10,584 bases of DNA, from positions 1-10,584 of the forward strand of contig PSRL01000172.1 of assembly GCA_003176035.1 (NCBI GenBank), written 5' to 3'. Below, piece after piece: positions 6,593 to 10,584 of this stretch. Both the position numbers and the translations under genes were made by a program. The stretch's first letter is position 1, and the number at the start of each line of letters is the position of its first letter. This stretch comes from Verrucomicrobiota bacterium (GTDB taxonomy: Bacteria; Verrucomicrobiota; Verrucomicrobiia; Chthoniobacterales; Xiphinematobacteraceae). The notes beneath the pieces were generated by a model. It was not told the DNA's origin. It was given only the letters and a program-made list of their open reading frames with translations, and searched no databases.

Positions 6593-7633
6593 TTAACCTG
6601 AGATCACCTTGTCTGTGGAAGCTACTTTTCGCAAAAATTTCAGTTCCTGAAGGGCTTTGCCTGTCCCTTCGGCAACAGCACTTAGAGGATCTTCCGCGAC
6701 GTGCACTGGAAGCCCGGTTTCTTCGGACAATAACTTGTCTAGCCCACGAAGCAACGCTCCGCCGCCCGCGAGGATCAATCCGCGGTCAACGAGATCCGCC
6801 GAAAGTTCCGGAGGACACCGCTCCAAAGTAATTCGAACGGAGTCCACAATTGTAGCAACCGGCTCTGTGAGCGCCTCCCTGACTTCTTGAGAGGAAATCG
6901 TGATAGTTTTCGGAAGGCCCGCCACTAGGTCACGGCCTTTCACTTCCATGGTGGCTTCCTTTTCCAATTTATAGGCTGATCCAATTTTGATTTTAATTTC
7001 TTCGGCAGTCCGCTCGCCAATCATCAGATTATATGCGCGTTTCATATACTGAGCGATGGCTTCGTCGAGTTCATCTCCCGCAACCCGAACGCTTCGGCTA
7101 AAAACAATTCCGGAAAGTGAAATCAGGGCAACCTCCGTAGTCCCGCCACCGATATCAATAATCATATTTCCCGCGGCATCTTGCACCGGTAGCCCCACCC
7201 CAATTGCCGCAGCCATCGGTTCTTCAATCAAGTAAACTTCACGCGCACCCGCATGAGTGGCCGAGTCTTTTACAGCACGCTTTTCCACCTCGGTGATCCC
7301 ACTGGGCACCGCGACGACGACTCTCGGCCTCACCATTCGTCTGCGATTGTGGACCTTGCTGATAAAGTGCCGCAGCATTTCCTCCGTAATTTCAAAATCT
7401 GCGATCACTCCATCCTTTAACGGTCGAATTGCAACGATGTTGCCTGGGGTCCTCCCCAGCATGCGTTTGGCTTCATCTCCAACAGCCAGAACTTTATTTG
7501 TACCTTGGTGGACAGCGACCACGGATGGCTCCCGAAGCACAATCCCGTGATCTTTTACATATACCAAGGTATTCGCAGTACCTAGGTCTATGCCAATATC
7601 ATTCGAAAAGAACCCTAATACGTTATCAAGCAT
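6593..7633 (-). CDS. mreB: Rod shape-determining actin homologue MreB
   Basis: ATP-binding, membrane-associated filament protein that guides side-wall peptidoglycan synthesis; cytoplasmic face of the inner membrane. The 346-aa protein is full length. It has the actin-fold motifs in order: phosphate-1 GIDLGTANT (14-22), the conserved EEP with catalytic Glu138, phosphate-2 DIGGGTTEVA (160-169) and the adenosine motif ILAGGGALLRGLD (287-299). The N-terminus MLDNVLGFFSND has hydrophobic residues that may help it bind the membrane. No Shine-Dalgarno is evident before the ATG at 7633. It leads the mre cluster, with its own candidate promoter in the 259-nt gap behind leuB. It is separated from mreC by the MITE-bearing gap, so the two may now be transcribed partly independently. 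Confidence 0.97.
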   Translation of the reverse strand: MLDNVLGFFSNDIGIDLGTANTLVYVKDHGIVLREPSVVAVHQGTNKVLAVGDEAKRMLGRTPGNIVAIRPLKDGVIADFEITEEMLRHFISKVHNRRRMVRPRVVVAVPSGITEVEKRAVKDSATHAGAREVYLIEEPMAAAIGVGLPVQDAAGNMIIDIGGGTTEVALISLSGIVFSRSVRVAGDELDEAIAQYMKRAYNLMIGERTAEEIKIKIGSAYKLEKEATMEVKGRDLVAGLPKTITISSQEVREALTEPVATIVDSVRITLERCPPELSADLVDRGLILAGGGALLRGLDKLLSEETGLPVHVAEDPLSAVAEGTGKALQELKFLRKVASTDKVISG

Positions 7634-7656
7634 TTGTTATTTAAGTAAAAAGTCTC

Positions 7657-7707
7657 GTTATAGATACCCGAAAATTGGTTCAAACAGCTCAAAAAGTTTA
7701 CTGTCAA
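7657..7707 (-). promoter_or_regulatory. Candidate mreB promoter(s)
   Basis: Reading the minus strand, TATAAC (7662-7657) resembles a -10 box, with TTGAAC (7683-7678) 15 bp upstream as a weak -35; this would give a leader of about 17-20 nt. A better -35, TTGACA (7707-7702), lies further up, but 17 bp from it is only TTTGAA. Either could drive mreB. These are consensus matches only. Confidence 0.35.
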
Positions 7708-7788
7708 GAGGAAAACCGATTGAAGAGTGTAATTCCCATCCGGGATAGTCAAGGGAAACTGAGTTTACAACGCCGGATTTGCTGTGCT

Positions 7789-7830
7789 CGGCTCCCGCCA
7801 CCTCGCATCGGGCAGCCGCCGGACCGCGGC
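7789..7830. other. GC-rich hairpins downstream of leuB
   Basis: In the leuB-mreB gap, CGGCT and CCCG (7789-7797) pair with CGGG and AGCCG (7809-7818), making a 9-bp GC stem with one bulged C and an 11-nt loop. Overlapping it, GCCGC (7815-7819) can pair with GCGGC (7826-7830). The region is GC-richer than its surroundings. It lies about 60-100 nt after the leuB stop, so it may protect the mRNA 3' end or cause factor-dependent termination. No U-run follows on the minus strand, so it is not a standard intrinsic terminator. It does not resemble a tRNA. Confidence 0.35.
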
Positions 7831-7892
7831 CAAAAAGACCGATAAAATCTCATGGCAATTTTTGTAACTTGTGCAAGTGGGGCAATAAGCGT

Positions 7893-8984
7893 CTACAGGA
7901 GATCGACAATGGCCTGCCCCATTTCCGCGGTTCCGACCTTCTGAGTTTCTGGAGTCCAAATATCAGCGGTTCGAAGGCCTTGATCAATAGCGGCTCGAAC
8001 GGCGTTTTCGATTGCTGCGGCCGCTTGAGAAGCGCCAATGGAATATCGTAGAAGCAGTGCTGCGGAAAGAATTTGTGCAATAGGATTGGCAATATTCTGG
8101 TTGGCAATATCAGGAGCTGTGCCCCCGCTGGGCTCATAAAGGCCAAACCGTCCCCCTGAGGTAGTACGCGTGCCCAAACTGGCGCTCGGAAGCATCCCGA
8201 GCGATCCGGTGACCATCGCCAACTCGTCGCTGAGGATATCTCCGAACATGTTCTCAGCTAGGATGACATCAAAGCTTCTCGGATTTTTGATCAACTGCAT
8301 GGCGGCGTTATCCACGTACAGATGATTTAACATAACGTCGCGAAATTGAGCTGCGACATCCGTGACAACCCGTCGCCAAAGGACGCTATTTTGCAGGACG
8401 TTCGCCTTGTCGATGGAGGTGAGGCGCTGAGAACGCGAGCGAGCGGCGTTAAAAGCAATCTCTGCAATGCGATAAATTTCGCTTTCGCGATAGACCATTG
8501 TATCCACCGCAACTTTTTCTCCGTCCTCTTCATGAATGCCTTTGGGTTGCCCAAAATAAAGGCCCCCTGTGAGTTCCCGAACGCACAGGATATCAAATCC
8601 ATCGGCGACGATTGTAGGATGTAGGGGGGATGCATGCACCAGGGCTGGCAAGCAAACTCCGGGACGGAGATTGGCAAACAAGGCAAAATGTTTGCGTAGA
8701 GGCAGGAGAGCAGCTCGTTCGGGCTGCTCTTCCGGCGGGAGGTTTTCCCACTTTGGGCCCCCCACAGAACCAAAAAGGATTGCATCAGCAGCTTCGCATG
8801 CTTCGAGTGTCTCGGCAGGGAGGGCCTTTCCAACAGCGTCAATGGCGGCGCCCCCAACAGGTTTCTCAATAAATTCAAAGCGAAGATCAAAACGAGTTTG
8901 AATTTTATCGAGAACGCGCAGTGCCTCCCTCATTACCTCAGGACCAATACCATCTCCAGCAAGTACCGCTATTTTAGTAACCAT
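7893..8984 (-). CDS. leuB: 3-isopropylmalate dehydrogenase
   Basis: Oxidises and decarboxylates (2R,3S)-3-isopropylmalate to 2-oxoisocaproate with NAD+, the third step of leucine synthesis; cytoplasmic homodimer. The 363-aa length is standard. Visible motifs are: N-terminal AVLAGDGIGPEV; the substrate arginines in LRKHF (Arg97), NLRPG (Arg107) and VRELTGG (Arg136), followed by LYFG; catalytic Lys193 in DKANVL; metal-binding Asp225, Asp249 and Asp253 (YVDNAAM, FGDILSDE); and the NAD loop YEPSGGTAPDIANQNIANP. The LTGGLYFG element supports LeuB over isocitrate or homoisocitrate dehydrogenases. The loop has GG where many LeuB have HG, and NQN in place of the common GKG. No Shine-Dalgarno precedes the ATG. 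It follows trpF after 108 nt that hold possible regulatory hairpins. No leuA, leuC or leuD is present. Confidence 0.96.
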   Translation of the reverse strand: MVTKIAVLAGDGIGPEVMREALRVLDKIQTRFDLRFEFIEKPVGGAAIDAVGKALPAETLEACEAADAILFGSVGGPKWENLPPEEQPERAALLPLRKHFALFANLRPGVCLPALVHASPLHPTIVADGFDILCVRELTGGLYFGQPKGIHEEDGEKVAVDTMVYRESEIYRIAEIAFNAARSRSQRLTSIDKANVLQNSVLWRRVVTDVAAQFRDVMLNHLYVDNAAMQLIKNPRSFDVILAENMFGDILSDELAMVTGSLGMLPSASLGTRTTSGGRFGLYEPSGGTAPDIANQNIANPIAQILSAALLLRYSIGASQAAAAIENAVRAAIDQGLRTADIWTPETQKVGTAEMGQAIVDLL

Positions 8985-9000
8985 AAATTGAGATAAAAAA

Positions 9001-9066
9001 GGTTCTTAATGATAGAACATATCCGTTCCGCTACAAGAGAATTGCTGATCGACCGCCTGCAAACAT
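9001..9066 (-). promoter_or_regulatory. Possible leuB leader: alternative hairpins, U-run and mini-ORF
   Basis: On the minus strand between trpF and leuB, GTTC (9018-9015) can pair either with the upstream GAAC (9028-9025) or, as GTTCT, with the downstream AGAAC (9006-9002). The second hairpin is followed by CTTTTTT, a weak terminator shape just before leuB. A 12-codon frame (9066-9031), MFAGGRSAILL then TAG, ends in Ile-Leu-Leu right before these arms. Against a leader role, the stems are only 4-5 bp and a CCTCCC tract replaces any Shine-Dalgarno. The same bases also contain a TTGTAG/TATCAT promoter-like pair with a 16-bp spacer (9036-9031 and 9014-9009). Confidence 0.25.
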
Positions 9067-9092
9067 GATTAAAGGGAGGGAAGGCAACGAGA

Positions 9093-9773
9093 TTAATTTC
9101 GCAGGTTGCTGACATTTGCTCTTGCAGACTGCGTTGCTTGGATAAAAGCCCGCATTTTTGAAAGATCCTTCCTGCCTGGCGTGTGTTCGACTCCGCTGGC
9201 AACATCAACTGCAAAAGGTCGCACTGCGAGAGCGGCTTCCCGGACATTTTCGGATCGTAAACCCCCTGCAAGAAGGAAACGTTTTTCTGGGAGAGCTCGT
9301 ACCAGCTGAGCGGCTAGCGAAAGATCGATGGGAATGCCCGATCCGCCATAAACTGCGTTTGTTCCGCTGTCCAATAGGATATAGGGGGTGGCAAAAGAAC
9401 GAATTACTTTGACATCCTGGTCGAAATCGCCGATGCGCACTGCCTTAATCCAGATTTGGGAGCCCGATTTTAGGCAAAATTCAGGGGCTTCATCCCCATG
9501 AAATTGGATGGCGTCGAAGGCATGAGATTCTAAGATGAATCGGATTTCAGCACTGCTCGGATTGACAACGACGGCGATGCGAGCAAGGGGAGTCCCAGGA
9601 AGTCTTGAGAGAATTGCAATTGCGGTATCCAGAGAAACGAATCGTTTCGAGGGCGGGTAAAAATTGAACCCAAGCGCGTTTGCTCCCAGCTGAGCAGCCA
9701 TAATGGCGTCTTCAGCGGATTTTACTCCGCAGATCTTTACCTGAAGCTCCTGGTTGGAAAAAAAGGAATGCAT
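9093..9773 (-). CDS. trpF: N-(5'-phosphoribosyl)anthranilate isomerase
   Basis: Catalyses the Amadori rearrangement of phosphoribosylanthranilate to CdRP in tryptophan synthesis; cytoplasmic (beta/alpha)8 barrel. The 226-aa length is typical. Motifs: VKICGVKS with the catalytic base Cys15; NFYPPSKRFV, carrying the conserved Arg44; VVVNPS; IQFHGDE (89-95); the catalytic acid Asp135 in LLDSGT; and phosphate-binding loops LLAGGL (167-172) and VDVASGVE (189-196). The ATG at 9773 has GGGAG five bases upstream, the clearest ribosome site in the window. It follows yvlD by 33 nt, so the two are probably cotranscribed, and leuB comes 108 nt later. trpA and trpB, frequent partners of trpF, are not here. 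Confidence 0.95.
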   Translation of the reverse strand: MHSFFSNQELQVKICGVKSAEDAIMAAQLGANALGFNFYPPSKRFVSLDTAIAILSRLPGTPLARIAVVVNPSSAEIRFILESHAFDAIQFHGDEAPEFCLKSGSQIWIKAVRIGDFDQDVKVIRSFATPYILLDSGTNAVYGGSGIPIDLSLAAQLVRALPEKRFLLAGGLRSENVREAALAVRPFAVDVASGVEHTPGRKDLSKMRAFIQATQSARANVSNLRN

Positions 9774-9806
9774 AAATGCTCCCAGATGTGACGTGGGTTG
9801 AATAAT

Positions 9807-10223
9807 TCATTCGGGATCAATTGTGCGGGCATTGGCGCGCTTAATTGCTTCGTGATGAGTAATCGGTTGAATCCGGCCATCGCTCGCCCGAAAAAACGAA
9901 CTGAGGATCCAACTGACAAAGCTAATCAGAATCGATCCGAAAAACGCGTTCCAAAACCCTTCAACATGAAATGGCGGAATTAGCCAGGATACAAAACGCA
10001 AAAGAAGCGCATTGACGACGAAAATAAAAATTCCCATCGTGACCAAAATAAACGGTGCACTGAGCAACAAAAGGATTGGCCGTACGAAGGCATTAATAAT
10101 TCCCAGAAGCAAGGCTGCGCTCACAAGGACCCCAAGGGAGTCCACATGGATTCCCGGGATGAGTTTTGTAGCGACATAAACAGCAATCGTTGTAACTAAC
10201 CAGCGAATGAGAAAAGCTCGCAT
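9807..10223 (-). CDS. YvlD-like four-helix membrane protein (phage holin family 4 superfamily)
   Basis: Small integral membrane protein of the family often annotated as phage holin family protein or YvlD. Its function is unknown, and chromosomal members are not established as true holins. The 138-aa protein has four predicted membrane segments (about 4-22, 30-47, 51-80 and 90-111). The family hallmark G-INAFVRPIL lies at 41-51, followed by LLLLSAPFILVTMGIF and a LIPPFHVEGFWNAFFGS stretch before the last helix. A hydrophilic tail of about 25 residues follows. The ATG at 10223 gives the usual MRxFLIRW start; there is no Shine-Dalgarno. It is the first visible gene of a likely yvlD-trpF transcript. 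No endolysin or other phage gene is nearby, so a prophage origin is not supported. Confidence 0.85.
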   Translation of the reverse strand: MRAFLIRWLVTTIAVYVATKLIPGIHVDSLGVLVSAALLLGIINAFVRPILLLLSAPFILVTMGIFIFVVNALLLRFVSWLIPPFHVEGFWNAFFGSILISFVSWILSSFFRASDGRIQPITHHEAIKRANARTIDPE

Positions 10224-10231
10224 CAGTGGAG

Positions 10232-10266
10232 GCTGTCACATTTTACTGAAAAATGCAGCTTTTTTT
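10232..10266 (+). terminator. Intrinsic terminator facing + upstream of yvlD
   Basis: On the + strand, GCTG (10232-10235) and CATTTT (10239-10244) pair with AAAATG (10250-10255) and CAGC (10256-10259), forming a 10-bp stem with a 3-nt bulge and an ACTGA loop. Seven T residues follow directly. This is standard rho-independent form. In the minus direction the stem is not followed by a T-run, so it does not serve genes upstream of yvlD. The + strand before it is only the antisense of yvlD and trpF. Confidence 0.6.
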
Positions 10267-10336
10267 CCTCTGTCGCTTTCACGAAACTCCATTGGTTCTG
10301 CTCGGGATCAGAGACATCCGCATCGAAATAACTTAT

Positions 10337-10497
10337 TATAGCGAAACTCTTATAAGATGATATCGACTTTATGGGTCTTTTTCTCTCAGCCTTTGTTGCA
10401 AAACCAAGTCCATATTATGGAGATGGCCTTGCTTTTGCGCCGCCCGAAGAAAAAATATCCTCCTAATTTGTGATCATTTTATAGGGGGTTCGCTATA
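10337..10497 (-). mobile_element. MITE copy 2, opposite orientation to copy 1
   Basis: The reverse complement aligns end to end with 6245-6407, with about 15 mismatches and one 2-bp gap by hand count. Both ends read TATAGCGAA inward. The two 25-bp terminal repeats differ from each other at 4 positions, against one in copy 1, so this copy looks older or more decayed. The internal palindrome of copy 1 is partly lost here (CCATCTC/AATATGG). The inner AATTAGGAGG tract and the GCAAAAGCAAGGCCAT tract are kept. It is non-coding and has no transposase. It lies about 110 nt upstream of the yvlD start. Confidence 0.85.
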
Positions 10498-10514
10498 TTA
10501 CTTCGGGAATTAAT

Positions 10515-10554
10515 TAGTACGCCCTGAAAAAGGGCTGAAAAGCATCCGGCGCCT
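10515..10554 (+). repeat. 40-bp interspersed repeat, copy 2
   Basis: Same orientation as 905-944, with 3 differences. Here the small hairpin is perfect: GCCCT (10521-10525) with AGGGC (10531-10535) around GAAAA. It begins 18 nt after the right end of MITE copy 2 and continues directly into the edge stem-loop. It may be one end of a longer repeat that runs out of the window. Confidence 0.75.
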
Positions 10555-10584
10555 GCGTTGCTCAGTCGTCGAGTAGCGCAAGGC
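10551..10584 (+). other. 13-bp stem-loop at the window edge
   Basis: GCCT (10551-10554) pairs with AGGC (10581-10584), and GCGTTGCTC (10555-10563) pairs with GAGTAGCGC (10571-10579) around a 7-nt loop, with a single bulged A. Two of the pairs are G-U wobbles only if read as + strand RNA; on the minus strand they would be A-C mismatches. The structure overlaps the end of the 40-bp repeat, but the arms are not conserved in copy 1. It may belong to a REP-like element or an unseen RNA that continues past the window. Confidence 0.45.

Larger units (their letters stand above)
10224..10584. other. Gene-free right flank with terminator, MITE and repeat
   Basis: These 361 nt upstream of yvlD contain no supported gene. 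From left to right they hold a + facing intrinsic terminator, about 70 nt of unique sequence, MITE copy 2, an 18-nt spacer, copy 2 of the 40-bp repeat, and an edge stem-loop. A yvlD promoter must lie here or further right, but I found no good -35/-10 pair close to the gene. Confidence 0.6.

Noticed and set aside
7741..7892. A tRNA or other known RNA gene in the leuB-mreB gap
   Set aside because: No T-loop GTTCNANNC motif, no cloverleaf and no match to an RNA family that I recognise.
8327..8890. A 187-codon minus-strand frame inside leuB in another frame
   Set aside because: leuB is intact with all its motifs. The long overlapping frame is a by-product of its base composition.
9807..10223. 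Prophage or lysis cassette suggested by the holin-family protein
   Set aside because: No endolysin, phage structural gene, integrase or attachment site is visible. The family is common in ordinary bacterial chromosomes.

Overview
The window looks like ordinary chromosome from a Gram-negative-type bacterium, most likely in the phylum Verrucomicrobiota. That placement is an inference from remembered family likeness: a MreB with the segment SNDIGIDLGTANTLVYVKDH, an RNase E/G gene directly behind mreCD-mrdA, and a HemQ-type coproheme decarboxylase. GC content looks near 48% by eye. A Spartobacteria-like lineage, including reduced-genome relatives, is possible, but the sequence alone does not prove it.

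Layout. One gene reads rightward: hemQ/chdC (55-873), for the last step of coproporphyrin-dependent heme synthesis. It converges on a long leftward block. In transcription order, from high to low coordinates, the leftward genes are: a four-helix YvlD/phage-holin-4 membrane protein (10223-9807), trpF (9773-9093), leuB (8984-7893), mreB (7633-6593), mreC (6198-5389), mreD (5392-4847), mrdA/PBP2 (4841-2637) and an RNase E/G-family gene (2568-991). mreC and mreD overlap by ATGA, and mreD and mrdA are 5 nt apart. MreB, MreC, MreD and PBP2 form the core of the rod-shape cell-wall elongation machine. RNase G is a classical neighbour of mre genes in other phyla. trpF and leuB are single genes of Trp and Leu synthesis.

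Mobile and repeated DNA. Two copies of a ~160-bp miniature inverted-repeat element (MITE) lie in opposite orientation. One (6245-6407) sits between mreB and mreC inside what would normally be one operon. The other (10337-10497) is upstream of yvlD. Both start and end in TATA and have 25-bp terminal inverted repeats, as expected for a non-autonomous IS630/Tc1-type element that targets TA. A second, unrelated 40-bp repeat with a small hairpin occurs at 905-944 and 10515-10554; its right copy runs into a 13-bp stem-loop at the window edge. A good intrinsic terminator facing + lies at 10232-10266, although no + strand gene is visible before it.

No tRNA, rRNA, CRISPR array or transposase gene was found. 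I see no convincing new multi-gene system. The most interesting material is the non-coding part: the MITE family, the 40-bp structured repeat, the orphan terminator and the structured leuB flanks.
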